A stretch of DNA of 64,000 nucleotides from JAXGRD01 sp040766105 (GCA_040766105.1 JAXGRD010000003.1:62001-126000), one strand, 5' to 3'. Counted from the first letter of the stretch, positions 25,202-34,967 are shown. A program made the numbers and translations. The notes: a model not told the origin generated them from the sequence alone.

Positions 25202-26556
25202 TTAAATTTGACGATTTTTTCTCATTCCATATCCAATGGTAACCGCTGCAACACCGCTGATTAACAATGCCAGTACAAGGAATCCCTTGTTCGAGTCGTC
25301 ACCGGTTTGGACCACTTGGCCTTTCTTTGTAATTTTTTCTCCCGGTTCTCCCTTGGTAGAAGCCGCTGGCTTAGTAGTATTGTCTGCTTCCGGTGGTGTC
25401 ACCTCCGGTTCTCCCGGCGTTGTATCGGGAGGAGTCACCTTCTCTTCTACCGTAAAATAGGAAGCAACCCGGGAATTGGCAAATTCGGTTTTCACTCCAT
25501 TATCCATCATCTCAGATGGTACCCACATGAAGAAGACATATTCTCCCGGCTCGGTAAGCATGGTTCCCGGGATGTAGTATTCTCCCTCGTTATTCTTCTC
25601 CATGGTAACAGAAAAGGAATCATATGGCTGGTCATTGAGATATTTTTGGTATTCCTCCGCCGTCATTAGGATTCCCATAGGGGCAGTTACACCGGGATAG
25701 ATGCCCTCCAACCATCCCGTCTGAACTTGGTACAGTTCTTTCAGTGAATAGTCTTGGTTCACATAGGCGGGAATCTTCCAAGTATTTTCCATGTGTTGGT
25801 ATTCCAGTCGGAGCTTTTGAATTCCGTTAATGTGGTTGAACACTTCTACACTTAGCGTGTTAATGTGGTTGGATCCAAAGGAAATTAATCTTAGCTTCTT
25901 TAACTTCAGGATGGAGTCGGGAATTTCCGTCAACTGGTTTCCGTAGTAGTACAGCTCTTCTAAGTTCACCAAGTTTCCAATGGTGTCCGGCATATTGAGT
26001 ACGTTGGAATTCGCCAAGTTTAAGGACTTCAATGTCGTCATGTTTCTGATTTCCGGAGGAATCATACAGCCTGCATTGGTCAGATTTAAACTCAGATACT
26101 CCAAATGTTTTAACTGCGTTACTTCAATAGGGAATCCGCACAAATTCGGATTACTGTTGAGATACAGCACCTTCAGATTTGGAAAGTTAGAAACATCCGG
26201 CCATTGGGTGATGTTATTGTAGGATGCACTGAGAGTGGTCAGGTTGTGGAAAATCTCGATTCCCTGCAATGATGTAATTCCCATGGAAGGGATCACAAGA
26301 AAACTCATCTGATTAATCTGCTCTTGCGTCAAGACATCATTGACCGTTACTTTGTAATGACTTGCAATATGCTGTGCCAAAATGGGGTCGGCGAATTGTT
26401 CACCGATGGTTACGCCTGCCGCCGGCTGAGCAGCCGCTTTCATGCTAGGCGCCTGTGGCGTCATATCCCCATCTGTCGCAAAGCTGCCGACAGGTAACCC
26501 AATCTGCATCACCAGCAATACGCCAAAAACAGCGGAAAAACAATTTTTTTCTTCAT
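25202..26556 (-). CDS. Secreted leucine-rich-repeat surface protein; start interrupted at a poly-A tract
   Basis: About 450 aa. After a signal-like hydrophobic stretch come roughly seven leucine-rich repeats (e.g. LKHLEYLSLNLTN, LVNLEELYYYGNQLTEIP). A second domain, a Pro/Thr/Glu linker, a VVQTGD sorting-type motif, a membrane helix and a basic tail follow, suggesting sortase anchoring. The best start, the ATG at 26556 with AAGGAGG 5-6 nt upstream, reads MKKK and then hits a stop after 15 codons. The tract after ATGAAG has seven As (26544-26550); eight would join this ATG to the long frame and give a normal signal peptide. In frame, the only upstream ATG is at 26611 and reads through the ribosome site. 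So this is phase-variable, mutated, or a sequencing slip. No terminator was seen downstream. Confidence 0.75.
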
Positions 26557-26634
26557 GGTCCCCCTCCTTTAAGGTGAAAATAATCTCTATTGTTATATTA
26601 GTATATCCCATACCACATTTGTTCGGTATTTTTT

Positions 26635-26662
26635 ATTATACATATTTTCGTGATGATGTAAA
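26635..26662 (-). promoter_or_regulatory. Promoter of the LRR surface-protein gene
   Basis: Minus strand TTTACA (26657-26662), 16 bp, TATAAT (26635-26640), about 80 bp before the ATG at 26556. Confidence 0.6.
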
Positions 26663-26692
26663 CGATTATTACAATTCGTTTATATAAGCAAT

Positions 26693-26723
26693 ATAAAACA
26701 CAGCGACCCCTACGATCACTGTG
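26693..26723 (-). terminator. Terminator after hslU
   Basis: Minus strand CACAGTGA / TCGCTGTG stem (8 pairs, one G-U) followed by TTTTAT, 19 bp after the hslU stop. Confidence 0.75.
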
Positions 26724-26741
26724 CTTATATCTAGTTCTGTA

Positions 26742-28187
26742 TTAGAGAATGTACCTGTCCAGATCTTCCGGTTTAATCTTTTCGATAAACTTTTCTTTTA
26801 CATATTCACGATCTAAGACAATTTTTTCTTCCTGCATTTCCGGAATGTTGAAGGAGATATCCTCCAGCAGCTTTTCCAGAATCGTATGCAGCCTTCTGGC
26901 GCCGATATTCTCCGTCTGCTCATTCATGAGGAAGGCCATGTGGGCAATTTCCTCGATGGCATCATCGGCAAACTCGATTTCGATACCTTCTGTTTCCAGA
27001 AGGGCTTTGTGCTGTTTCAGCAGAGCATTTTCCGGCACGGTGAGGATTTTCAAGAAGGTTTCTTCCGTCAAATTATCCAGTTCCACGCGTATGGGGAATC
27101 TACCCTGTAGTTCCGGAATCAAGTCCGTGGGCTTGGCCGTGTGGAAGGCGCCGGCTCCGATAAAGAGGATGTGATCCGTCTTCACCGGCCCATGCTTGGT
27201 GTTGATGACGCTGCCCTCAACGATGGGAAGAATATCTCTCTGCACACCTTCTCTGGATACATCGGCTCCGGAACGATAGCCGCTACCGGATGCAATCTTG
27301 TCGATTTCATCTATGAAGATAATCCCGTTTTGCTCGGCATTCTCCAAGGCATCTTCCGTAACCTGATCCATGTCTATCAGATTCTGTGCTTCTTCTTCTC
27401 TCAGGATTTTTCTGGCATCCTTAACCTTCACCTTTTTGTTCTTTGTCTTCTTGGGCATCATGTTGCCGAAGATATTTCCAATGGCGATGCTCATGCCCTC
27501 ATTGCTCATATCCAGCTCGTTGCCTTTGGGAGCATCCACCACTTCGATTTCGATATACTGTTCCTCCAGCTTGCCGTCACGCAGTTGCTGACGCACCTGC
27601 TCTCTTGCCAATTCCAAGTCCTCTTTCGCCGTCGTTTCCCCGGCTTCCTGCTTCTTTTGCTGGTTTTCTTCATATTCCTGTTTCTGGCTCTTGTATCCGC
27701 CGGAATTGAGGATGAAGTCGAAAGGTGTATTATTGCCGCTGTCCGCCGGTTTCTTCTTGCCTCCGGGAATAATGGCCTCAATAATCTTCTCTTCTGCAAT
27801 TTCTTCCGCCACGGCATATTTTTCTTCCAAGCGGCTCTGTTTTGTGATGCGAATGGACGCCTCCACCAGGTCTCTCACCATGGAATCCACGTCTCTTCCC
27901 ACATAGCCCACTTCCGTGAACTTGGTCGCTTCTACCTTTACAAAGGGAGCATCCATCAGCTTAGCCAACCTTCTCGCGATTTCTGTCTTACCTACACCGG
28001 TCGGCCCCATCATCAGGATGTTTTTGGGCGTTATTTCCTCTCGCATTTCCTCGGACAGCATGTTCCTTCGATATCTGTTTCGAAGGGCTACTGCCACGGA
28101 TTTTTTCGCCTCGTCCTGTCCGATGATATATTTATCCAACGCCTCTACAATTTCTTTGGGCGTCATATTGTATAGTGTGTTTGCCAT
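26742..28187 (-). CDS. hslU: ATP-dependent protease ATPase subunit HslU (ClpY)
   Basis: A 481-aa AAA+ unfoldase that feeds substrates to HslV. Walker A GPTGVGKT at 61-68, the inserted I-domain (about 115-235, charged and Gln-rich), Walker B IIFIDEIDKI and the C-terminal DLDRYIL tail that docks into HslV. It starts 12 nt after the hslV stop, with ribosome site AGGAGG. Confidence 0.97.
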   Translation of the reverse strand: MANTLYNMTPKEIVEALDKYIIGQDEAKKSVAVALRNRYRRNMLSEEMREEITPKNILMMGPTGVGKTEIARRLAKLMDAPFVKVEATKFTEVGYVGRDVDSMVRDLVEASIRITKQSRLEEKYAVAEEIAEEKIIEAIIPGGKKKPADSGNNTPFDFILNSGGYKSQKQEYEENQQKKQEAGETTAKEDLELAREQVRQQLRDGKLEEQYIEIEVVDAPKGNELDMSNEGMSIAIGNIFGNMMPKKTKNKKVKVKDARKILREEEAQNLIDMDQVTEDALENAEQNGIIFIDEIDKIASGSGYRSGADVSREGVQRDILPIVEGSVINTKHGPVKTDHILFIGAGAFHTAKPTDLIPELQGRFPIRVELDNLTEETFLKILTVPENALLKQHKALLETEGIEIEFADDAIEEIAHMAFLMNEQTENIGARRLHTILEKLLEDISFNIPEMQEEKIVLDREYVKEKFIEKIKPEDLDRYIL

Positions 28188-28199
28188 GTTTACGCCTCC

Positions 28200-28739
28200 T
28201 TACAGCTTCTCAACGGAAATATGATCGTTGGTATACACGCAGATGGATGCAGCTACGGTGAGGGCCTCCTTGCAGATTTCCTCCGCAGACATCTCTGTAT
28301 GATTGAACAGGGCATTGGCTGCCGCATAGGCGTAGTTCCCGCCGGAGCCGATGGCCACAAAGTCCTGATCCGGCTCAATCACTTCGCCGTTTCCGGATAT
28401 GAGAAGCATAGCCTCTTTATCCGCTACAATCATCAGCGCTTCCAGATTCCGCATTACTTTATCCGTCCGCCAAAGCTGTGCCAAAGCGACTGCCGCCCTC
28501 TTCAGGTTACCGCCGTGCTCTTCCAGTTTATCTTCGAACTTTTCCCTGAGGGAAAAAGCATCTGCCACAGAACCGGCAAAACCTACCAAGACGGAATTCT
28601 TATAAATTTTTTGAACCTTCTTTGCGCCTGCCTTCATGATGGCCGTTTCACCCATGGTTACTTGACCGTCACCTGCGATGCAGACGTCGTTTTCGTTTCT
28701 TCTCACTGCAACGATGGTTGTTGCATGAAATCCTTGCAT
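28200..28739 (-). CDS. hslV: ATP-dependent protease peptidase subunit HslV (ClpQ)
   Basis: A 179-aa proteasome-like threonine peptidase. The N-terminus reads MQGFHATTIVAVRR, as in the Gram-positive HslV/ClpQ lineage, with the catalytic Thr pair at residues 7-8 after a short leader. GDGQVTMG, GFAGSVADAF and GSGGNYA are family motifs. It lies between topA and hslU in one transcript. Confidence 0.96.
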   Translation of the reverse strand: MQGFHATTIVAVRRNENDVCIAGDGQVTMGETAIMKAGAKKVQKIYKNSVLVGFAGSVADAFSLREKFEDKLEEHGGNLKRAAVALAQLWRTDKVMRNLEALMIVADKEAMLLISGNGEVIEPDQDFVAIGSGGNYAYAAANALFNHTEMSAEEICKEALTVAASICVYTNDHISVEKL

Positions 28740-28756
28740 TTGATAACACCTCCAAG

Positions 28757-30826
28757 TTATTCTTTGTAATCACACTCACTGTTTGAGCATGCATATTGAC
28801 TGTTTTTTAGTTTTTTCTCTACCAATAGAGAATTGCATTTTGGACATTTCTTGTCCACCGGCTTGTTCCAGTAGACGTTGTTGCACTCCGGATAGCCGGA
28901 GCATCCGTAAAAGTATCGACCTTTTTTGCTCTTCCTCTCCACAATATCCTTGCCACAGAGGGGACAGGCCACTCCTGTTGATTTTACAATGGCCTTTGTA
29001 TTTTTGCAATCGGGATAACCGGTGCAACCCAAGAATTCTCCGTATCGACTCTGCTTGATGGCCATGGGTTTGCCGCACAGCTCGCACATCTCATCGGTGA
29101 TTTGCTCTTCCATTTCCACCTTTTCGATGCTTTCATCTGCGTGCTTCAGTTCTTTTTCAAAACCCTTGTAAAAGTCTCTGATGATGCTCTTCCACTGGGT
29201 ATCTTCCACCTCCACGCTGTCCAAACGATTTTCCATGTCAGCGGTAAAGCCGGCATCCACGATTTCCTTAAAGTACTCCTCCATCATGGAAGTGACGACA
29301 AATCCCAAATCCGTGGGAACCAGGGATTTTTTATCTCTGGAAACATATTTTCTGTCCACCAAGGTCCCTACAATGGGTGCATAAGTACTGGGACGTCCAA
29401 TTTCCTTTTCTTCCAAACTCTTGATGAGGGAAGCTTCCGTAAATCTGGGAGGTGGCTGTGTAAAGCTCTGCTCTCCCTTTATGTCGGTGGCAACCGGTTC
29501 TTCGCCCTTTTCCAAAGGCGGAAGCAGCTTATCTTCATCTTGGGCATCCACGGAATACACCTTGAGAAAGCCGTCAAACTGTAGCTGAGATCCCGTTGCT
29601 CTGAACAAATAGTCTCCGTTGAGGATATCCACCGACATGCCCAAGTATCGTGCAGGTGCCATTTGGCTTGCCATGAACCTGGACCAAATAAGTCGGTACA
29701 GTTGGTATTGCTCTCTCGTCAAAGAGTCCTTGACCGCATCGGGGTCCAATTCCGTGTAGCTGGGTCTAATTGCCTCGTGGGCATCTTGTATATCCTTCTT
29801 CTTGTTGGAGAAGATATTGTTTCCGATGTAGTTCTTTCCAAACTTCTCCTCGATATATCCTTTGGCTGCGCCCTTGGCTTCCTCTGAAATACGCACGGAA
29901 TCCGTTCGGATATAGGTGACAAGACCGATGGTTCCTCTTCCCTTGATGTCCACCCCTTCGTAGAGCTGCTGGGCTACGAACATAGTCTTTTTCGTATTGA
30001 AGTTTAGTTTCACAGAGGCATCTTGTTGCAAACTGCTGGTGGTAAAAGGAGGAGCCGGTTTCCGCTTTCTCTCCTTTTCCGTCACTGCATCGACTACGAA
30101 TATACCCCTCTTTATCTCATCCAAAACACTGTCGGCCTTTTCCTTGTTGTGGATCAACAGTTTCTTTCCTTTGTATTTCAGCAGCTTAGCTGCCCATTTC
30201 ATTTCCTTTTGGAAAAATGCGGTGATGGTCCAATACTCTTCCGGTTCAAATGCCTGAATTTCTTTTTCCCTGTCGCATATGATTTTTAAAGCGGCAGACT
30301 GGACTCTTCCCGCTGATAGACCTCTTCTCACCTTTCGCCACAGAAGGGGGCTGATTTGATAGCCCACCAAGCGGTCCAGAACTCGTCTTGCCTGTTGCGC
30401 GTCCACCAACTTCATGTCGATGGGTCTGGGATTCTTAATTGCCTCTTGCACTGCGCTCTTTGTGATTTCATGAAACACAATTCTGCTGGGTTCCTCAGGG
30501 TTAATCCCCAAGAGATACGCAAGGTGCCAGGAAATGGCCTCTCCTTCTCTGTCCGGGTCAGTGGCAAGGAATATCTTGCTTGCGTTCTTTGCTTCCTTGC
30601 GCAACGCCTTGATTACATCCCCTTTTCCTCGTATGGAAATATACTCCGGCTCAAAATCGTTCTCTATATTCACGCCTATTTTGCTCTTGGGAAGATCACG
30701 AACGTGGCCTACGGAAGCCACCACTTTATACCTGCTCCCCAAAAACTTTCCTATGGTCTTTGCCTTCGACGGCGATTCTACAATTACTAATATTTTCTTT
30801 GGTGCTGCCTTCTTGGTTGCTGCCAT
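28757..30826 (-). CDS. topA: DNA topoisomerase I
   Basis: A 689-aa type IA topoisomerase that relaxes negative supercoils. It has the N-terminal TOPRIM domain (VIVESPSKAKTI, DPDREGEAISWHL) and the active-site tyrosine in GLVTYIRTDS. Three C-terminal four-cysteine zinc modules (CELCGKPM, CPLCGKDI, CPKCNSLL) begin near residue 575. The N-terminal Lys/Ala extension is short. A promoter in the 3' end of dprA precedes it. Confidence 0.97.
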   Translation of the reverse strand: MAATKKAAPKKILVIVESPSKAKTIGKFLGSRYKVVASVGHVRDLPKSKIGVNIENDFEPEYISIRGKGDVIKALRKEAKNASKIFLATDPDREGEAISWHLAYLLGINPEEPSRIVFHEITKSAVQEAIKNPRPIDMKLVDAQQARRVLDRLVGYQISPLLWRKVRRGLSAGRVQSAALKIICDREKEIQAFEPEEYWTITAFFQKEMKWAAKLLKYKGKKLLIHNKEKADSVLDEIKRGIFVVDAVTEKERKRKPAPPFTTSSLQQDASVKLNFNTKKTMFVAQQLYEGVDIKGRGTIGLVTYIRTDSVRISEEAKGAAKGYIEEKFGKNYIGNNIFSNKKKDIQDAHEAIRPSYTELDPDAVKDSLTREQYQLYRLIWSRFMASQMAPARYLGMSVDILNGDYLFRATGSQLQFDGFLKVYSVDAQDEDKLLPPLEKGEEPVATDIKGEQSFTQPPPRFTEASLIKSLEEKEIGRPSTYAPIVGTLVDRKYVSRDKKSLVPTDLGFVVTSMMEEYFKEIVDAGFTADMENRLDSVEVEDTQWKSIIRDFYKGFEKELKHADESIEKVEMEEQITDEMCELCGKPMAIKQSRYGEFLGCTGYPDCKNTKAIVKSTGVACPLCGKDIVERKSKKGRYFYGCSGYPECNNVYWNKPVDKKCPKCNSLLVEKKLKNSQYACSNSECDYKE

Positions 30827-30868
30827 CCAATTTCCTCCAAATCATTTATAAAATACTTATAGTCACAA

Positions 30869-30896
30869 ATTATATCCCAATTCTGTTATTTTGCAA
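30869..30896 (-). promoter_or_regulatory. topA-hslVU promoter
   Basis: Minus strand TTGCAA (30891-30896), 16 bp, TATAAT (30869-30874). The -35 box lies next to the dprA stop codon. Confidence 0.7.
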
Positions 30897-31740
30897 CAAA
30901 AACCTTTCCCAGTGCCGTATAGGTGATACCCTTCATCTCCAATATTGTAACAATCCCGGTGACTTTTCCAACAGATATTCCGAGAGCATATCCCAAAGCA
31001 TCCAAGGAAAGCTCTCCCTCCCTTTCCAACAATGCTAACACTTTTTTCTCATCCTGTCCAAGGTTGAGATATTTGGCATCTTGTTGCTTTTTTTCTGCAC
31101 CTAGGTCTCTGAGAAGATCATCCAACACCACCAAGGGAATGACACCGTCCCTCAAAAGCATGTTGCCGCCCATGGTGTAGGAGTTGTTTATATTTCCCGG
31201 GACCGCATAGACCGGTCTTCCCTGGTCCGCTCCGTGGGCAGCGGTAATCAAGGCTCCACTGTTGATTCCCGCTTCTGCAATTACAACGGCTTCCGACAAT
31301 CCGCTGATAATCCGGTTCCTTGCGGGGAAGGAATATTTCGTACCAGTAAAGCCCAAGGGGTATTCGGAAATCAGCAAACCCTCTCTTTCAATCATATCCT
31401 TTAGATTTCTATTGTGGACAGGATAGACCACATCCAGCCCGCACCCTAAAACTGCTATGGTCTTTCCGCCATTTTCCAAAGCACCTCTGTGGCTGCAGGC
31501 ATCGATTCCCAGGGCCAATCCGCTGACCACTGTCAGTCCACCTAAGGCAGCTTCCTCTCCCAGCCTTCTGCCCACCCATCTGCCGTATTCCGTCGTCTTC
31601 CTAGACCCTACAACGGCAACACATCTGGTTTTCAATAATTCTATGTTTCCTGCACAGTATAGGAGTTTAGGCGGATTCTTTATTTCTCTCAGCAGAGCAG
31701 GGTAGGTATTATCGCTTCTATAAATCTCCGTTATTTTCAT
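30886..31740 (-). CDS. dprA: DNA-processing protein DprA
   Basis: About 284 aa; a Rossmann-fold protein that loads RecA on incoming single-stranded DNA during transformation. Motifs GSRKTTEYGRWVGRRL, SGLALGIDACSH, GCGLDVVYP and ITAAHGADQGRPVYAVPG are all present. A winged-helix C-terminal domain follows. The ATG at 31740 has GAGGAAAG upstream and overlaps the comM stop by 23 nt. Confidence 0.95.
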   Translation of the reverse strand: MKITEIYRSDNTYPALLREIKNPPKLLYCAGNIELLKTRCVAVVGSRKTTEYGRWVGRRLGEEAALGGLTVVSGLALGIDACSHRGALENGGKTIAVLGCGLDVVYPVHNRNLKDMIEREGLLISEYPLGFTGTKYSFPARNRIISGLSEAVVIAEAGINSGALITAAHGADQGRPVYAVPGNINNSYTMGGNMLLRDGVIPLVVLDDLLRDLGAEKKQQDAKYLNLGQDEKKVLALLEREGELSLDALGYALGISVGKVTGIVTILEMKGITYTALGKVFVAK

Positions 31741-33259
31741 TTTTCTTTCCTCTATATTGCAATGCTTCCGCAATGTGCTCCGCTTGGATCGTGCCTCCCA
31801 CGCCCTCAATATCTGCAATCGTCCGAGCGATCATAAGGGTCTTGTGATAAGTTCGCATGGTGAGTGACAGGCTGTCGTAGGCTTCACGCAACAGCAATTC
31901 TCCCTCCCTTGTCATGGGACAGTAACGGAGCAGTTCCTTTGGCTGCAGTTGTCCGTTGAGAAGTAAAGCTTTTCTGCTATCTTCATATCGTCTGTCTTGG
32001 AGTTCTCTGGCGCCTAGGACCAATTCTCTCATATCTGCTGAGGACATGGTCCGGAAGTTGCCATCATTATCCAAAGGCCTGCGTCCCACGGAAACATGAA
32101 GGTCGATTCGATCTAAGAAAGGTGCGGAAAGTTTTGCCCGATATCTGGCAATCTCCGACCCACTGCAGGTGCATCGCCCGTTGGGGTCTTCTCCGTAGCC
32201 GCACTTGCAGGGATTACTGGCAGCAACCAATATGACCTTCCCCGGGAAGATGGCTGCTCCGCCCTGTCTCGCCACAACAACTCTTTCATCTTCCAAAGGC
32301 TGACGCAAGGCATCCAGCACGCGACTTTCAAATTGTGCCATTTCATCCAAAAACAGAACACCCCTGTGGGCAAGGGAAAACTCTCCAGGCCTGGGGATTC
32401 TTCCGCCTCCCAAGAGACCGGGGATGGTGGCTGTATGGTGGGGGCAACGAAAGGGTCTCTGCGTTATAAAGGGAACGTCTTCACTGAGGAGGCCGGCCAC
32501 AGAATAAATATTTGTTACCTCCACCTGCTCTTCGTAGTTCATTGGCGGTAGAATCGAGGGAAGACGCCTGGCCATCATGGTCTTACCGCCACCCGGACTC
32601 CCCTTCATCCAAATCCCATGTCCTCCTGCGGCGGAAATAACCAAGGCACGCTTCGCACTTTCTTGTCCCCTTACATCTGCGTAATCCTCGGCGAAACTGC
32701 AGATTGCATCCTTGTTTCTTCCTTCTATATCCTCATTGGGTAAAGGGCACTCCCCTTTTAGAAAACGTACCACATCCTCCAGTGTTCCGGCGGGAAAGAT
32801 GTCGATCTTCTCAGCAAGGGAAACCTCCTCTATGTTTCCAATGGATAGTACGACCTTTTTTATTCCGCTCTCAGCCGCTGTCAGCACAAGGGGCAGTGCT
32901 CCTTTCACAGCAGACAGTTTCCCATCCAAGGACAACTCCCCAAAGAAGGCAATTTCCTGCAAGGCATCCATGGGGATTTCTCCCATGGCAGCAAGAAGAC
33001 CTACGGCTATGGGAAGATCGAAGTGGCTGCCCTCCTTTCTCACCTCCGCAGGAGAGAGGTTGATGGTGATTCTCCCCGGCGGATAAGAATACCCACTGTT
33101 AACAATGGCAGAGCGGACACGATATCCCGATTCTCGAATAGTCGTCCCAGCAAGTCCAACCACGCAATACCCGGGAAACCCCCTGGTCAAATCCACTTCC
33201 ACTTGAACCATCTTCCCTTGTAACCCAAATAAGGATGCCGTGTTTGTCCGCACCATCAT
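31718..33259 (-). CDS. comM: YifB/ComM-family Mg-chelatase-like AAA+ ATPase
   Basis: About 513 aa. An N-terminal Lon-like ChlI domain (GLAGTTIRESGYRVRSAI, NLSPAEVRKEGSHFDLPIA) is followed by the AAA+ core with Walker A GSPGGGKTMMARRLPS and VLFLDEMAQF. A zinc-like CKCGYG..GRCTC loop and C-terminal DUF3318-type domain follow. ComM is a branch-migration helicase helping integrate transformed DNA. The start at 33259 overlaps the yraN stop. The longer frame to 33373 runs antisense-like through yraN and is unlikely. Confidence 0.94.
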   Translation of the reverse strand: MMVRTNTASLFGLQGKMVQVEVDLTRGFPGYCVVGLAGTTIRESGYRVRSAIVNSGYSYPPGRITINLSPAEVRKEGSHFDLPIAVGLLAAMGEIPMDALQEIAFFGELSLDGKLSAVKGALPLVLTAAESGIKKVVLSIGNIEEVSLAEKIDIFPAGTLEDVVRFLKGECPLPNEDIEGRNKDAICSFAEDYADVRGQESAKRALVISAAGGHGIWMKGSPGGGKTMMARRLPSILPPMNYEEQVEVTNIYSVAGLLSEDVPFITQRPFRCPHHTATIPGLLGGGRIPRPGEFSLAHRGVLFLDEMAQFESRVLDALRQPLEDERVVVARQGGAAIFPGKVILVAASNPCKCGYGEDPNGRCTCSGSEIARYRAKLSAPFLDRIDLHVSVGRRPLDNDGNFRTMSSADMRELVLGARELQDRRYEDSRKALLLNGQLQPKELLRYCPMTREGELLLREAYDSLSLTMRTYHKTLMIARTIADIEGVGGTIQAEHIAEALQYRGKKNENNGDL

Positions 33260-33612
33260 ATTTGAACCACATCTTCCAAGTGTTGAATTCTCATATGCAA
33301 GGGAGAGTAATAGACCTCCACCACTTCGAACCGTACATTGACGTCGGTCAGATGATGAAAGAGAACATAGCACTTGGCAGCTTTCTCCATATGGCGAAGC
33401 TTTTCCCTTGTTACTGCATCCGCCGGTCTGCCATAGCTTCCTGTACTTCTGGTCTTCACCTCCACAAAAACCATTTCCCCCTTATTCTCCGCAACGATGT
33501 CGATTTCCCCATATCTACATCGGTAGTTCCGTTCTAAAATGTGATATCCCTTTGTTTCCAACATTTGCGCAGCCATCTGCTCCCCCTGCACTCCCAACGC
33601 TCTCCTGTTCAT
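33256..33612 (-). CDS. yraN: YraN/UPF0102 endonuclease-fold protein
   Basis: 118 aa from the ATG at 33612, with AGGGGGAAGAG upstream. The restriction-endonuclease-like core holds GYHILERNYRCRYGEIDIVA and MVFVEVKTR, giving the E...D...ExK pattern. The family's role is unclear; the link with comM and dprA suggests DNA handling. Confidence 0.92.
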   Translation of the reverse strand: MNRRALGVQGEQMAAQMLETKGYHILERNYRCRYGEIDIVAENKGEMVFVEVKTRSTGSYGRPADAVTREKLRHMEKAAKCYVLFHHLTDVNVRFEVVEVYYSPLHMRIQHLEDVVQI

Positions 33613-33659
33613 AACTCTTCCCCCTTGGTTTATGGTAATGTTTTCCATTTCTTGAGAAC

Positions 33660-33688
33660 AGTGTAAATGATTTTCCATATTTTGTCAA
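33660..33688 (-). promoter_or_regulatory. yraN-comM-dprA promoter
   Basis: Minus strand TTGACA (33683-33688), 17 bp, TACACT (33660-33665), directly after the padR terminator. Confidence 0.8.
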
Positions 33689-33690
33689 AT

Positions 33691-33720
33691 AAAAAACCGA
33701 GACCTTTATAAAAGTCACGG
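33691..33720 (-). terminator. Terminator after the PadR gene
   Basis: Minus strand CCGTGAC...GGTCTCGG stem with one T-T mismatch, followed by TTTTTT. Confidence 0.75.
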
Positions 33721-33748
33721 CAATTGGATTATGGTTAAAGGTGGAGGA

Positions 33749-34117
33749 CTACTCTAAATGTGCATCGATATCATCGATGAGTTGGTCTACGGACAATACA
33801 TATTGCTTGAGAGCATCCGACCAGTTGGCAAGGCAATGCTTCCCCTTCTCAGTGATGGAATAAATTCTGCGAGGCCTTCCCCCGTCCTGATCCAGTTCCC
33901 AATCCGACTCCAGAAGCTGAGATTCCTCCATTTTTTTCAGATAGCGATACACCCCGGTTTTGTCCGGCATGGATCCCCCGAACATGGGGTTTTCTCCTAA
34001 TTTCTGTATCAAAACAAAGCCGTGAAGACTCTCATGATAGAGCAAGGTGAGAATCGCCGGTTGCAACATCTTATCCAAGTATTTCCCCTTGCAGGGGCAA
34101 TCCATTTCAAAATACAT
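33749..34117 (-). CDS. PadR-family transcriptional regulator with N-terminal CxC
   Basis: A 122-aa winged-helix protein. After DCPCKGKYLDKML the PadR domain shows PAILTLLYHESLHGFVLIQKL, then the wing GGRPRRIYSITEKG. A short C-terminal helix serves dimerisation. The paired cysteines at residues 7 and 9 are not part of the standard PadR core and could bind a metal or sense redox state; that is inference. It follows the Cof phosphatase by 16 nt with site AAGGAG. Confidence 0.88.
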   Translation of the reverse strand: MYFEMDCPCKGKYLDKMLQPAILTLLYHESLHGFVLIQKLGENPMFGGSMPDKTGVYRYLKKMEESQLLESDWELDQDGGRPRRIYSITEKGKHCLANWSDALKQYVLSVDQLIDDIDAHLE

Positions 34118-34133
34118 TTGAACTCCTTTTGTG

Positions 34134-34967
34134 TCAGTCGACCTCTTTTAGTACAAACTTCTCGATAGCGGTAGCCACCCCATCTTCCTCGTTGGTTCCC
34201 GATACGAAGACCGCCAGCTCCTTGATGACATCTTTTGCATTGCCTACGGCAACAGGTACCCCGGCAATCTTGAGCATCTCCGCATCGTTGGGGCTGTCTC
34301 CACAGGCCATCACATGATCCTTGTGGATGTCCAGCTCTTCACAGAGAGCCTCTACGGCCGCTCCCTTGCTGGTAGTGGCACCACCGATTTCCCAGTTGTT
34401 GTCGAAAGAAGAAGTTAAAGTCACATCTTCCAACTTTACTAGAACCTCCCACATGGCCGCCTTATCTTCCATGGTGTCGAAGAATATGTTGATGTTTTCA
34501 ATGCAAAGAGCATTGTTGCGCATGAAACTCATCAACCCTTCCGTCGGTCGCCTGGTGCGCAAAACATAATTCTTGCTTCTGTGAATGGTATTTCCGTTCA
34601 TCACGTCTTCATACCACTTCTTTTCGATATAAGCCCTGCCGTCCACAAAGACCTCCATCATATGATCGTGGTCTTCCAAGGTGTCGGCAATGGCACCAAT
34701 GGCATGATCGTCGATGCAGTTACTGTAGAGGGTGTCACCCGTCTTCATGTCCCTGATCTGGGCACCGTTGGAAGTAATGGCATATTGAAGTCCCGGGAAT
34801 TCAATCAGCTCTGCAGGAAGGGCATCAAAGCATCTCCCTGTGGCAATCACAATATTAACGCCTCTGTCTATAGCTTTTTCAAAGGCTTCTCTGGTCTTGG
34901 GAGAAAGCTTCCCCTCCTTGTTCAGCGTCGTTCCGTCCAAATCCAAAGCGATTAGTTTTATTGTCAT
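34134..34967 (-). CDS. Cof-type HAD-superfamily phosphatase
   Basis: A 277-aa cytoplasmic phosphatase of the HAD IIB/Cof group. Motif I is ALDLDGTTLN, motif II VIATGR, motif III a Lys (TTSKGAAVEAL) and motif IV CGDSPNDAEM. Typical substrates are small phosphosugars or FMN; the specific one cannot be told. It overlaps the metallo-hydrolase stop by 4 nt. Confidence 0.93.
   Translation of the reverse strand: MTIKLIALDLDGTTLNKEGKLSPKTREAFEKAIDRGVNIVIATGRCFDALPAELIEFPGLQYAITSNGAQIRDMKTGDTLYSNCIDDHAIGAIADTLEDHDHMMEVFVDGRAYIEKKWYEDVMNGNTIHRSKNYVLRTRRPTEGLMSFMRNNALCIENINIFFDTMEDKAAMWEVLVKLEDVTLTSSFDNNWEIGGATTSKGAAVEALCEELDIHKDHVMACGDSPNDAEMLKIAGVPVAVGNAKDVIKELAVFVSGTNEEDGVATAIEKFVLKEVD

Noticed and set aside
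32704..33086. Plus-strand frames across comM and yraN
   Set aside because: Antisense to clear ComM/YraN motifs; composition is typical of a shadow frame.
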